In this document: positions 1 to 12,026 of the stretch, one piece after another
Position numbering within the stretch: position 1 is the stretch's first letter
Layout: each line of letters opens with the position of its first letter
Assembly: GCA_025738555.1 (NCBI GenBank)
Contig: JAOVFP010000011.1
Coordinates: 2,914,001 to 2,978,000 of the forward strand
DNA from: Cyathus striatus
Lineage: Eukaryota; Basidiomycota; Agaricomycetes; Agaricales; Nidulariaceae
Length of the DNA stretch: 64,000 bases
Direction: 5' to 3'
The notes under the pieces: generated by a model
The model's database searches: none
What the model saw: the letters and a program-made list of their open reading frames with translations, nothing else
What the model was told of the DNA's origin: nothing
Translations under genes and position numbers: made by a program

Positions 1-330
1 GAATAGCGTGACACGTGTGAATAGCGTGACACGTGTGAATAGCGTGATATGCCTGAAAATTGTGACATGCGAGAAATGTGTACAGCGCGGGAAAGTAGTG
101 TGAAGCGCGGGAAAGTAATGGGAAGCGCGGGAAATACCGAAGCGCATGAACCTGTGGCGTGAAACTGTGACAAATGTGACGCACGAGAAATATTTCAGGT
201 GTGGGAAAGTAATGTGAAGCGCGGGAAAATAGTGATCCGCTGGAAATCTGTGAGGCGCAGGAAAGTAGTGTGATGCACGCGAAATACCGAAGCGTGCGAA
301 CCTGTGACACATGTGACATGCTCAAACAGC
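1..330. repeat. GC-richer short-unit satellite block
   Basis: Short, imperfect units follow one another: GAATAGCGTGACACGTGT at the edge, then variants of GAAGCGCGGGAAAGTA. The edge unit resembles the satellite at the right end of the window (63555-63960), which also contains GGGAATAGCGTGAC. No gene is seen. Confidence 0.7.
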
Positions 331-344
331 GTGACCAACTGATG

Positions 345-610
345 CAATATCCAATTAGTATTCTTTATGATTGTTTATGATCACTAATAGATTAGTAGTA
401 ATATTTAATTGGATTGAGCCAATGATTGTATATGATCATCAATAAATTAATAGTAATATTCAACTAGAATGAACCAATGATTGCTTATGATCACCAATAA
501 ATTAATAGTAATATTCAACTTGAATGAACCAATGATTGCCCATGATCACCAATAAATTAGTAGTAATATTCAATTAGAATAAACCAATGATTGTTTTTGA
601 TCACTAAAAG
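345..610. repeat. 55-bp tandem repeat, about four and a half units
   Basis: The string CCAATGATTG recurs at 419, 474, 529 and 584, an exact 55-bp spacing. Each unit holds TATGATCA and a TAGTAATATTCAA segment. AT-rich, with no coding signal. Confidence 0.85.
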
Positions 611-710
611 ACTAATACCCATACAAAGATAGGCACTCAAAAAAAGCCTGGCTTGCATGATTGAGGCAATCAATTATCCTAGGCTTTTTTTGAATATATT
701 GGCTGACACT

Positions 711-1130
711 TATGGAGAATATAACAATAAGACATATGTAGAATATCATACAAAAATCAGTTACCATACCAATGTATGAACAAATCCTGAATTGGGGCAC
801 ACATTTGCCCCTAGATCCTATCCAAATACTGATTCTAAGTGTGTCTTGTGTCCCTATCTTATCACATATTCTGAATTTGCCCTTGAAATAGATCCCAAAT
901 TGGATCTTTTATCATATCCTCATTCCAATTTAGAATGTAAACAAAAATATGTCGCTCGCCCCGATTCATGTACAGATTGTAAATATAACAATTAGAAATA
1001 TTGATTACCCACTCACAGGGCCACTCACGGGCCACTCACATCTGCTCACTGGACCACTCATGACCACTTACTACCACTCACTACCACTCACTACCCACTC
1101 CATTCCCGCCTGGTTCCCTGCTCCATTCCT
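711..1130 (+). repeat. Dispersed repeat, copy A (inverted copy at 36968-37359)
   Basis: This segment matches the reverse complement of 36968-37359 along most of its length. Both copies run from AGAATATAACAATAAGAC through a short open frame to a CCACTCACAGG-rich tail. The open frame (about 783-995) encodes a peptide with CVLCPYLITYSEFALE and DSCTDCKYNN. Copy B encodes a similar peptide but has a TGA where A has an Arg codon. An unclassified repeat, possibly a piece of a retroelement; I do not recognise the peptide. Confidence 0.6.
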
Positions 1131-1369
1131 ACCCTACTTGTCAAAGGCTCTAATAAAATTGTGTGATGGCATATATTGTAGGGGTAATTGCATGCAGTAA
1201 ATGACGTAGTGTACAGATTTAAATACAAAATATATAGTACATAAAAGGGATAGCATAGTGGCATAAAATAAAATGGAGAATATACGTGAAACATATAGTG
1301 GCATGAGCGGGGATCATTGAGACATTTGAATATAGATGTCTCTGGTATTCCGACACTACTCCTTGCTAA

Positions 1370-2037
1370 TTATCCCACTCGAGATCCTGCAAAATGAACA
1401 GCCCTAGCTTTCTTCAAGCCAGCGCCAACTTCCTTTGTAGTTGTAGTTGACTTTTGGCAACCTTTCCTGTGATTCCGCAGTATAATCTTGATGATATTGA
1501 GTGTAATCCAGTTATTATCATATTTGAGCAGATCAGGATACTGGTTAGCGGCCTTTAAAATATGTCAATAAACTAGATACAGTTAATGTGATGAACATTA
1601 AATACATACTTTCTCGCAAATGGTAGTGAGCTTGCTTTGTTCCTGAGTTGCATATGTGCGACTGAAGTCCAACACCTCCTTCGCAATTACCGAGATGCAG
1701 GTCTGAAAACTGTGCCCACTAAGTAAGAATTTGCAATTTAAAAGATTTAAAAGCGATGTATTACCTCCATATCACTAAGTTGCTCTGGGCTACACTGTAC
1801 ATGGTCGACTAGTTTGTACGTTTTTCCTGCTTCGCCTTTCGGTTTTGGAATCAGTACCACCACGGAGCTGGTCTCAGATTCGCCATCCTCATCTAGTGGG
1901 TAGCAAGTCCTGAGGGAGCATGGCGGTGGGGTAAGCAAACGTTCTGGCGAGAACTGCATATGAAGCGTCGATGGAGAGAAACAACGCAAAACACGATAGT
2001 TTCTGGATGGAGGCATTTTGAGTCTTCTCCATGCCAA
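1370..2037 (-). CDS. Hypothetical protein, three predicted exons
   Basis: I do not recognise this family. Exon 1 starts at 2037 and runs to about 1764. Exon 2 (about 1713-1612) encodes a segment with VIAKEVLDFSRTYATQEQ. Exon 3 (about 1558-1370) encodes NQYPDLLKYDNNWITLNIIK followed by a Lys/Arg/Thr-rich tail and a TAA stop. Introns start GTAATA or GTATGT and end CAG/AAG. The exon 3 motif resembles NQKFPVLLDYEKNWAAIDFI in the small gene at 19038-19300, which suggests a shared small domain. It lies directly downstream of, and on the same strand as, the decayed WD40 gene. No internal stop was seen in the predicted exons. Exon 1 could start at an inner Met (KMPPSRNY). Confidence 0.5.
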
Positions 2038-2229
2038 TACATCATATACTTATACCTATGAAACAATAAAAAGTTAGTTACAGGGAAGGAAACACATACA
2101 TACAACTCATACAAAAACAATATCTCTACTGAAAGGTGTTGATGTAGCATGGCAAGACAATAGATATCGGAATCAGCAAGCGCTAATCAGTCAAGAAGGA
2201 AACAATACATATGTTAGTGCACTAATACA

Positions 2230-3800
2230 CTATACAGCGCTGTAACTAAGGAAGGAAGTTAAAAAGAATAATGACATAAACCCAACTACAATAATTGTAA
2301 AAAATACTACTACATCTACATACCCTGAAATGTAAAGACAAAGCATACAAATGATCAGGATACTGCCAAGGCCATAACTGATTGGAAGTATTTTCAGTGG
2401 AGTTCTTTTGAAATCTAGCATTGGTTCAGGAGAACAAACTGTGCTAGTGCCCGATGTGTCCGTACTCAAGTCGGTGCTGGTACTTGAAGTCCATATCTTA
2501 ATTTCAATATTGCCGTTATCTGACGTTCCAGTCGCAATGACACACTGCTTTTCAGAACTGAATACCTATTATATAGTTAGCATTAACATTGCTAGTATTT
2601 AGAAACTTTGCAAACCTCAGTTATTTGTACTAGCGTTTCAACTAGCAAAGTATTTAGATTTCTTCATTCTCATGTGTATAACATTAATTACTTACCATAG
2701 CCATGCGGCAATAGTGCAACCAAGGTTCCCAAGCGTTGATCATATACACATACTGAACCATCATCACTACCAACAACTACCAGTTCACCTTCCAGGGCAG
2801 ATGAGACAACAAGGGACACATTTGAGCAGATAGCATGCTTTAACGACCTAAGTGGCTGTACAGGCGGAATGGTATACACGCCAACGCCATCTTGAAGATT
2901 AGAGACTAGTAGAGTACGATTATCTGTGCCAATGATGGCATGTCCACTGTAACAACATATCATGCGGAGCAGTTAACTATAAGGCGAGAGAGAGACTGAC
3001 ATTCTGGTATGGATCTCATGAAACCATCGCATTTTTCAAGGACTCAGCTGATAGCAAAAGCTACAACCACATGTAAAAACTTCAAGGATAAAAGCATGAT
3101 GGTGGGGCTTACATCTCATGAGATTCCAAATAGCAGAGAATTAATTCTGCCTCATTCTGCATAAACATGACACTCCTAGCCATGTGGGGGCGAGGGGTAG
3201 ACTCTATGTACAGAGAAGCTTGACCTAAGAGATTCAGTGAGTGCAATATGAAACCTAGAGGACAAATAACATACCTGGGAAAACCAAGTTCCACACTTTG
3301 AGAGAGCCTGCCCCAAGTGAAGCGAGGCGACTATGAAATGGATCAAACTTCAGGTCTTCCAAAGGGCCATCATGCGCAGATATCACCAACACATGCTTAT
3401 AACCATCTCCGGTTTTACTTTCCTGATATCCTCAGATTACACCACTACCTGTTCCAAAATATAGTATCGTGGAACCTGTTTCTGCAAAATGTGCCCAGCA
3501 AACGGTTGTAACTTCACCAATGACAGACGCTTCCCAAAGTTTTTCACCTGTCGTTAACTCCCATACTACCATAAGTCCATCATCACCTAATAGTATATTT
3601 TAAACATGCATATAAATAATTCGGAGGGCTTGCTGCTCACCGCTGCTTGCAAGTTTAGAGCCATCCTGGTTTATCTTTAAGTTGTTGATCGCTCTCGAAT
3701 GTTGGTTGAGCGTATATTTTAAGTCAAACTGAAAAAATGCAATTAGCAATAGTTAACCCAAAGATACCAAAGTACGTGCAGTAAGAGTAGCTGGCTTCAT
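2230..3800 (-). pseudogene. WD40-repeat protein with C-terminal membrane segments, decayed copy
   Basis: The start ATG is at 3800 (MKPATLTARTL), with introns at about 3767-3729 and 3640-3587 and further ones near 3275, 3110, 2995 and 2690. Exons encode WD40-type strands such as LNQHSRAINNLKINQDGS, SSGDDGLMVVWELTTGEKLW and GSDDGSVCVYDQRLG. The last exon (to 2230, TAG) encodes strongly hydrophobic stretches (ILIICMLCLYISG, VVVFFTIIVVGFMSLFF), so the protein was probably membrane anchored with a cytosolic or lumenal beta-propeller. The exon plan matches the paralogue at 24105-25762. Two in-frame TGA codons (3432-3434 and 3036-3038) interrupt it; the second aligns with Trp in the paralogue. Function is unknown. 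Confidence 0.7.
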
Positions 3801-3950
3801 GTTGGAAGGTGATCTAATAGAGCTGGTGTCAGAAACAAGTACAGCGTTGATGTATTCTCTGCATTATTGTTTCACTGACTAGTTTCCTCCTATCCCCGCT
3901 CATTCCCCACTTGGTGAAAGCTTACCCGCACCATAGTATTCATAATTTTG

Positions 3951-4286
3951 TTAGTCTAGTGGAGTTGGAAGCGTCATACAGATAAAAGAAAGGAACTTGC
4001 CTAACATCTTGTTGTACAAAGACTTTTGTTCCGTTGCTACCATCCTACTACGCACACTGGCGCGATCGGGTATGACACAATTGCAGGTGGAGCATTTGAC
4101 AGGCATTCCATTTCGTCTCCAAATGCCACCATTTTCTGCATCATTTACAAAATCTGACAAAGAATAACCAGACCAACATACCTCCGAATTGAACATACAT
4201 GAAGAAATATCAACTGAGTAGGAGATTTCAGCTTGTTGTAAATTACTGACAGGATTCAGGTTATTGTGGACTTTATGCCCATTCAA
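3951..4286 (-). CDS. Doubtful 111-residue open frame
   Basis: An open frame of mixed composition lies between the divergent WD40 and F-box genes. It contains CSTCNC and no recognisable domain, and could be an exon of an unrelated gene or chance. It overlaps the likely promoter/leader of the F-box gene. Confidence 0.15.
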   Translation of the reverse strand: MNGHKVHNNLNPVSNLQQAEISYSVDISSCMFNSEVCWSGYSLSDFVNDAENGGIWRRNGMPVKCSTCNCVIPDRASVRSRMVATEQKSLYNKMLGKFLSFICMTLPTPLD

Positions 4287-4385
4287 AACATGTACTCAGG
4301 CTTTATAAAACAAGACTCATTTAAGGTCAGTATAATCGTTACATATATCATCTTCAGTTTAACTTCACTATCAATTTTTACAGCA

Positions 4386-4921
4386 ATGGCCAATCTCAGA
4401 AATGTCTTCTCTCTGGGCTGCAACTTGGTGAGTATTAAAAAATTTCTTGACCATAATTATGTTCTAAGCATTTAATATGTAGGAATTGATGTCGGTTGCA
4501 TGTGTATTTACACGGGCTTTTGCTAAGAGCCTCAGAGCAACTAGCACCACATGCAAACGTGGTTCCCAAGAAATTGATGATCCTCTGCCAGAATACGAAG
4601 GAATTAGAAAGCGGCGTAAACTGGTACGTTTAACTAAATGGTACTTACGAAATAATGTTACTGAATAGAATTGAACTTGAACATAGGCAACCATCAAAAA
4701 CCAATGCATGAAGGCTCAGCAGGACTCCTTCCCAATCCTAAAGCTTCCAGCAGAACTAGTAGACCTGATAATTGCTCAGATTGATGAGGGCGACATCTTG
4801 CAGTTACTCCACGCCAATCGTTACCTGTGCTATGCAGCATCGGAGGTCTTTCTTAGAATGCAACAGGTATTACAAGCTGATTGCATTGGACACACCGTAA
4901 TAGCCTTAACAGGGGACGTCC
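4386..4921 (+). pseudogene. F-box protein gene, 5' part (interrupted)
   Basis: Three exons join in frame: 4386-4427 (MANLRNVFSLGCNL), 4483-4623 (ends GIRKRRKL) and 4687 onward (starts ATIKNQCMKAQQ). Introns are GTGAGT..TGTAG and GTACGT..CATAG. Exon 3 encodes an F-box: LPAELVDLIIAQID followed by DILQLLHANRYLCYAASE, the motif that binds Skp1 in SCF ubiquitin ligases. The frame runs into the foldback element after GAC GTC C at 4921 and stops at 4924. The same codons GAC GTC C resume at 13531 in the same frame, so the two parts are one gene split by an insertion. The target recognised by the ligase cannot be told. Confidence 0.75.
4915..4921. repeat. Left target-site duplication of the foldback element
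   Basis: GACGTCC here is repeated at 13531-13537, immediately outside the two inverted ends. Extending the duplication to nine bases gives eight matches (GACGTCCCA/GACGTCCAT), so the true length may be 7 to 9. Confidence 0.7.
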
Positions 4922-4926
4922 CATAA

Positions 4927-5880
4927 GTGTCAGCTATCGTGATCATTTACCATAGAACTAGCAGAACATTACTATGCTCAAATGTGATCATTTACTATAA
5001 TACTAGCAGAATATTCCCATGCTCAAATGTAATCATTTACATAGAACTAGCTAATTGCTCATGCTCAAATGTGATCATTTACCATAGGACTAGCAAAATA
5101 TTCCCATGCTCAAATGTGATCATTTACTATAATACTAGCAGAATATTCCCATGCTCAAATGTGATCATTTACATAGAACTAGCTGATTGCTCACACTCAA
5201 ATGTGATCATTTACAATAATACTAGCAGAATATTCCCATGCTCAAATGTGATCATTTACATAGGACTAGCTAATTGCTCACACTCAAATGTGATCATTTA
5301 CTATAATACTAGCAGATTGTTCCCATGCTCATATCTGATCATTTACAATAGGACTACCACAGTATTCACACACTCAAATGTGATCATTTACATATTACCA
5401 CCAGAATATTCTCACAATCAAATGTGATCATTTATGATAATACTAGCAGAATATTCCCATGCTCAAATGTGATCATTTACATAGGACTAGCTAATTGCTC
5501 ACACTCAAATGTGATCATTTACTATAATACTAGCAGATTGTTCCCATGCTCATATCTGATCATTTACAATAGGACTACCACAGTATTCACACACTCAAAT
5601 GTGATCATTTACATATTACCACCAGAATATTCTCACAATCAAATGTGATCATTTATGATAATACTAGCAGAATATTCCCATGCTCAAATATGATCATTTA
5701 TGATAATACTAGCAGAATATTCCCACGCTCAAATATGATCACTTATGATAATACTAGCAGAATATTCCCACGCTCAAATATGATCATTTATGATAGGACT
5801 AGCAGATTGTTCCCACATTCAAATGTGATCATTTACTAAAATATTAGCAGAATATTCCCACACTTATAAGTGATTATAAG
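4927..5880. repeat. Left-arm minisatellite, 42-45 bp units
   Basis: About 20 units, each with TGATCATTTAC, an ACTAGCAGAATATTCCC or ACTAGCTAATTGCTC variant, then CTCAAATG. Unit types alternate, which suggests a higher-order repeat. Because units are often multiples of three, the array reads as a long open frame (SNVIIYYNTSRIFPC-like); this is a by-product of periodicity, not a gene. Confidence 0.85.
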
Positions 5881-5914
5881 TGATCATTAGGTCATGCAGG
5901 TGGTGTAATAGGTT

Positions 5915-6760
5915 GTTCATGTATGTCACATTGTGTCACACTGTGTGACATGTGTGACATATGTCACACTTTTACACATGTCACACATTGTCACAAACAT
6001 TATATTTTGTCACATGTCACACTTTTTGACACGTCACATTTTGTCACACATTTCGATATGTTACACATGTTACACGTCACACATTGTCACACATGTCACA
6101 CATGTCATACTTTTAGACATGTCACACTTTTAAACATGTCACACTTTTTGACATGTCACATTTTGTCACACACATCACACTTTTAGATATGTCACACATT
6201 TAAACACATCACACATTGTCACACATGTCACACATTTAAACACGTCACACATTGTCACACATTGTCACACATGTCACACATGTCATACTTTTAGACATGT
6301 CACACTTTTAAACATGTCACACTTTTTCACCACATGTCACACTTTTAGATATGTCACACATTTAAACACATCACACATTGTCACACATGTCACACATTTA
6401 AACACGTCACACGTTGTCACACATGTCACACTTTTAGACACGTCACATTTTGTCACACACATCACACTTTTACATATGTCACATTTTATCATGTATATCA
6501 CACTCTTACATATATTACACATTTACATATGTCACATATTCCACATTTGTCTTGTTGTTTATAGCTGTCACACTTGGCTGTCAAACTTCTCACATTTGCT
6601 TGTATAATACTCCTGTCATGTAGTCACATAGGTTACATTTCCAAATTCATATCACACAACATCTGTTACAACCATTATATTCATTACACATGTTATACAT
6701 CTCTTATATGTTAATATTACACCTGTTATATTCTCACATTTGTCACACATATCACACTTC
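5915..6760. repeat. Left-arm TGTCACA satellite
   Basis: Units of about 16-20 bp built on TGTCACA(C), e.g. ACATGTCACACTTTTAGAC, become degenerate toward the centre of the element. The reverse complement is at 12027-12590 and, more diverged, at 7560-7712. Confidence 0.85.
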
Positions 6761-7559
6761 CTTCTCATATCACTTGCTTGTCATGGTACTTTCTCCTTGT
6801 CAAAAAATAAAATTGCATTTTTACTTTCATTTGCACACCCAACAGTCACACAGACCCTACACACATCACATATGTCATATGAAAAGGTCACATGAAAGGT
6901 GCTCACTAAGTGATTCATGCACATTACAAATTATATGGCAAAGGCACTTGACTACTTTATGAAAATCACATTTTCTCTTACTGTTTACCTGTATTGGTTG
7001 AATTCAGCATTCATAGCACTAAGCTGAAATCACATTGTGTCAACACTACTTTCTGGTAATCACAATGTTATGTTTTAATAAGACAGTCAGATTCTATAGT
7101 AGACATAACTGTACTTAGATACTAATTTTGTCTAACTAACCTTAATATGTATTCTGTATCTTCATCACATGTTATCTGGTCTGGTTATGTTGACATATCT
7201 ATATCTTCCATTCAATTATTACTTCTATTGTCACATTACTTATATCTTTGTCACACTTTCTATCAGTCAATCAGATGTTTTTCTTGACTAACCAATGGGC
7301 TATATGATTTCTTGTGTCTCTCTTAACAGTGCTCACTACTGTTCAATTTTCATTGTTACAGAATTGCAAATATCTGCTGTGTGATCATTTTGTCACATTT
7401 ACCATCAGATTTTGAAATATAAAATGTGACATATATGAGATGTCTGACTAACATAATACTGTGAAAATGCAACTTGTGATAAATTTACCATTTTAATAAT
7501 TTGACAGTCACATGTCAGAAAGCATCAAATGATGTCAACATTTTGCCTATTTCAAACTC
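6761..7559. other. Single-copy centre of the foldback element
   Basis: AT-rich with scattered TGTCACA-like words. No long reading frame, no transposase motif and no clear inverted symmetry. It probably serves only as the spacer between the arms. Confidence 0.4.
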
Positions 7560-7704
7560 ATTTAAATGGTACAGTATTACAAATGAGAGATGTGTGACAT
7601 GTGAACAAAATGTGAATAAATGTGATGTGTTGGGATATGTAACATGTGTGATGAATACAATGGTTGTAACAGATGTTGTGTGACATGAATTTGGAAATGT
7701 AACC

Positions 7705-7712
7705 TATGTGAC
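7705..7712. repeat. Left 8-bp target duplication of the hAT element
   Basis: TATGTGAC here is repeated exactly at 12019-12026. Joining the flanks restores the foldback arm, whose reverse complement near 6630-6650 is uninterrupted (ATGTAGTCACATAGG). Confidence 0.95.
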
Positions 7713-10700
7713 TAGTGATGCCGCCACTCCGCTTTGCTCTGCTTTGCTCAGCTTTTATGGCTCGGAAGTGCCTATTAGCTCAGCTCAATAAGCGGAGCAA
7801 TTTCGGTCTCCTCGCTCAGAGTAGCTATAGTGTGTTAGCAGCTAAGCTGCTGCTCAGCTGCCAGCTTGGAATGTTCTGACTATATTTAGATTTAATATTG
7901 TTGACTACAGCCGCTATCATTCGAGAACATTGAGTACAAAAAGATAGTGAAGATGACTATTAAAGTAGTAGTATTTTATTGTCCTCCTTTATATCCTGAT
8001 CATTGTTGGATGCCTCAAGTTTCATCAGCTCATCATCAGTACCCATTCCAATAGAGAAATCAAGTGATTCTCCACCTGCACAAAGGCTAAATTTAATCAT
8101 TTGAAGTGCTTCCATTAGCTCGGGTGTGATTCGATTCTGTCTTGCTGTTGCTGTTTCCTTTCCTGAGGAGAACACACGCTCACAAGGTACTGAAGATGCT
8201 TGAATAGGCAAAACGTCCAAAGCTGCGGCAAAAAATGTGGGGTAGCACAATTGGTTCTCCTGATTGACAATTAATAAGAAATTGTGTCTACAGTAAACGG
8301 ATTAATAAACTACCTGCCAGTAACTGATGTCAGTTGTTCCTGTTTCTCTGTCGAGGAGGTATGCATTAATCTCCTCCTCAAGTGAAGGGCATGCTTGTGA
8401 TGCTGCATTGGAACTCGACTTCAGACGAAGAATCGTGCTAGCCCATGTACTACCCCGTAATAGAGTTGGTCCAGAGGGTGGTAATACTCGTTGCTGAATG
8501 GGACTGTCACGATGACGGAGAGGAGGAGTCTCCTCATCACATTGATTCTTCAGTACATTATAGTATGGTTTCAACTATGTATATAATTAGATAGTTGAAG
8601 CCATTTATTTAACCTGAGACGCTAAAACTCACTTCCTGAATAAGTATAGCTTTTGCCCATGGCACCTTTTCAGGTGCATTCTCATAGAACCAGTTCATTT
8701 TCATTTCTGGATTTAGAACTAATGAAGTTACCATTAGTGAGGCTTCCAAAAATTAAAGTGGCGTACTTACTCAGAGAAAGGACATATGCCGGAACAAGTT
8801 CAATGTGCTCAAAATAGCTACTTAGCTTATCCAGTCCAGCTTGAACAATTTGCGATGTATCAGGACCATCATGAGCATGTTCCTTCCATATAACTTCCAT
8901 ATTTTTAAATGCGGGAATTAAATTGCAAAGTGTGGGTGTCTTTTCAGCAGAAAGCTTTTGCTGAAACGCATGGGGTACCTAAATATCCCTGTAATTTGAA
9001 TAAAAGCATATAATAGAGCGTAGTTTACTTACTAATAATATGTCTTGGAAAATCCCCAATGCTTTCCACTCACTATCAGTCAATATGTGCCGTTTAAGGG
9101 CCACATTGAAGTCAGGCAGCGAAACAAACTTTGTAATAGCCTACATTAGCTGTTAGATAAATGTGCTCAAGTTAATTGTGATAAGTAAACCCACCTGACA
9201 AAGCATTATAGCTCATTCAATCATTAACAAAGTTGAAGACCATCGTGTGTCGACATCTCGCAATAACTGTAAGTTAGCACGGCCATCATTATTGCGATAT
9301 ACTGACTGGCATATCTCGGAGAAACACTGGCGACGAATAGGTGAAGAGTGAATCTAGTAATATAATTAAAAACATCTTGAACATTGATCAAGATTCACTA
9401 CACACCTTGTTAATAAGTATTCGTACCTTAGCAACTGGATCTCCTGTTAGTTGCTCTATGCATGTCATATTTTCGATATCCATATGCTCCAGTTCTTCCA
9501 ATGACACAAACAACAAATTTGATATTGCTGCCATGACCGCTTTGCATGCTAAATTAACTATATGAGGGAAACAACTAAATGAACATGTCAAAATTAAGTA
9601 AAGAATGCCAAAAGCTGACTCCTACCGTATTCTTTGTTCTATGTGTTTGAATATAATACCTTCATTGAGTAGCTCCTCTTCAAGCTTTCGCAAAAATGTA
9701 TCATTGTTTGACGCATTATCAAGGGTTACCCATCCAAGCTATAAGAGTAATATAAGTGCATATCTTTTAATAAATTATCAAAATACACACCTTTGATCTG
9801 ATTCTGACACGGTCAAGTATATAAAGAAAAGTACAACAGATTGTTTGGCCATCATGATGACCCGGAATGCGATGAAATCCAATCAGCTCAGATCTAAGAG
9901 ATAAAGTATACTGAGGTCCATGTAATGTCTGTACTATTTTTGTTGCAACCCAATGGACAGTAACAGCCATAAATGGTGTAAGATTGGGATCGGTCCACAG
10001 GTCAGTAGTTGTAGACAGCTTTCCCAATGCTTTCTGGAAGATAATATGTTATAATGAACAGTGTAAACGCAAAAAGAAACATACACCTAGTTCATCTTGT
10101 AAATTATCGAGATGCTGGTCCCACATCTCCAAGATACGGTCACGGATAGTAGTCCAATGTGGAATATCACTATCCTGGAGGTCAACACGGAGCATCAGAA
10201 AAACTGCTCGCAATTTTGGATGCTCAATGACATTTATAGACTGGAAATAATACAAGTGAATACAGTTATGCAATATGAACAGTGTATAAATACCTGATCA
10301 TCTTGGATGATCCACTCAGTAATAGCGTCAACAAACCCCTCCAGAGAGTACCTATGATGTGGGATGGGGCTATCTTCTCTATCCATGTCATTGAAGACCT
10401 GTCCTTGCTTTCGCTTGTATTCACGGAGAGTACTCTGTGCGATTTTTGCTCTAATCTTGATATTTAAGTCTTTGCATGCACGGATCCAAGCAACTCCATG
10501 TACATCACAAAGATGCTTTTGAAGAACAGTTGTTCCTGTCTTCCGACCATACCGAGTCACTTTCTTTTCCTGTCTGATTACAGATTCAATTTAGGTGAAA
10601 AAACGAAAATAACAATTGAATAGACATACCGGCAAAGGGTACAACAGTTGTAGGTATCTATTTCCTCGAAAAATTCCCATACATCCTTCGCTCGATTGCC

Positions 10701-12018
10701 AGATTTATTCCCACTTGGGCTATGAGGAGAATTTGGAATCGTGTTGCAATTACGACCTCCACTGTGCTGTGATTCTACAGGTTCTGCTTGAAGTGGGGTT
10801 TCCTCAGTGCTCGAAGTATAATGAGGCGAAGGAAATGACTCCACCAATCCAGGGACAGTATGTGCAGTGGGTCGATTGCGAGGTGGTGTGCAAGGATCGG
10901 TTGCCCGCTGGGTCGAAGTAATAAATGGATCACCAATTTCAAGTACTTCACACAAGATATTTCGGGTGATAGCAGCTAAAATAATTTATATTAGATGATA
11001 GTACACTATAACAATAGTTAATATACTTACTCTGTAGACTAGGAACCGTTAAAGATCCTTCCATGCGAGTTTGCTCAGTGACGAGTCCTGTGCCATTGCT
11101 GTCTGGAATCGAAATCCTGTTGCGTTGCTGGGTCTCAACGGCTTCAGGTGCTATTAATGCAAGCCAAGAGAATAAGTACGAAATCATTACAATAAAATCA
11201 GCGTAGTTACTAACCATTTATGGGAGGGACAGTATTAGCTGCACTGTTAGCAAGAGCATGAGTGCGTCGAGTTTTAGGTGCCATATTGAATGTTGATGGT
11301 ATAGGACACTTGATAAGTCAAACTCTTATACCTTTGCAGAGCGTTTGTTGCACTTCTAAACTCGGAAAAAGATATTCTTGGTGTCCAACGTGTTGTACTG
11401 TGGCCTTGAAATTTAGTCAGAAGCAAGTCAGACGATGCACTCTTGAGGCCATTGCAGAGTTATCAAGTAGCATGTTTCTCATACTTCATCAACAACTGAA
11501 TTGTAATAATAACCTCTGTAACAAACGAGGCTCGATCTTAAGCTAACATTTCCGTATGCTATGGTGAACGGTCCACGGAGCCTACCCCACGTTTGCACCC
11601 ACACCAACAGGCCCCAATGACCAAGGATTCACGAGTCCACAGTACAACTCACCCATCCAACAACACCCGGGCTGTGTGCATTTTCATTGAACTGTTACAC
11701 TGGATATTTGCAAGGTGACATAGAAACTAATACTATATGAAAGCACAGAGACAACAAAGAGACAACATGTACAGAGGAAGCGATAATGGGTGAAGGTCCG
11801 AAGTATGCTGAACGCTGAGGAAACGAGTAGGTAATCGAATGACTGTTTCCAAATTGGGTATGAAGTGGTAGCTAAGCGGGCTCTCAGCTGACCGAGAGCT
11901 GGCTTTAAGCTGAGCCGGTGAGATCTAAGCTGGCTTTTGTGGGTACTCACTCAGCTCAGCTCATTATCGGCTCAGTTGTCCGGCTCAGCAGCTTTTGAGC
12001 TGAGCGGCGGCAACACTA
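7713..12018 (-). mobile_element. hAT-superfamily DNA transposon, 4306 bp
   Basis: The left end reads TAGTGATGCCGCCACTC and the right end, reverse complemented, TAGTGTTGCCGCCGCTC, the TAG-type terminal inverted repeats expected of hAT elements. The 8-bp duplication TATGTGAC flanks it exactly. GCTCAGCT words cluster just inside both ends and are plausible transposase-binding sites. It carries one transposase gene on the minus strand and is nested in the right arm of the foldback element, so it arrived later. Confidence 0.92.
7960..11284 (-). pseudogene. hAT transposase with BED finger and dimerisation domain
   Basis: A multi-exon gene starting at 11284 (MAPKTRRTHALA). A Pro/Ser-rich N-terminal region is followed by a BED-type zinc finger (YNCCTLC near 10625, LQKHLCDVH near 10500). 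An RNase H-like catalytic region follows: TTDLWTDPNLTPFMAVTVHW (about 10005-9940), a DNASNND motif (about 9715) and HIVNLACKAV (about 9560). The C-terminal hATC dimerisation region (SSVPCERVFSSGKETATARQ, 8200-8140) ends at 7960. Enzymes of this family cut and paste the element and make 8-bp duplications, as seen here. An in-frame TGA at 9213-9215 interrupts a conserved DVDTRWSS..LMIE segment where Arg is usual, so this copy is probably inactive. Confidence 0.85.
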
Positions 12019-12026
12019 TATGTGAC
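12019..12026. repeat. Right 8-bp target duplication of the hAT element
   Basis: TATGTGAC, identical to 7705-7712. Confidence 0.95.

Noticed and set aside
4927..5839. Long open frames of repeated SNVIIYYNTSRIFPC-like peptide, also mirrored at 12668-13434
   Set aside because: They follow from tandem units whose length is often a multiple of three; no start context, no domain, and the same sequence is a transposon arm.
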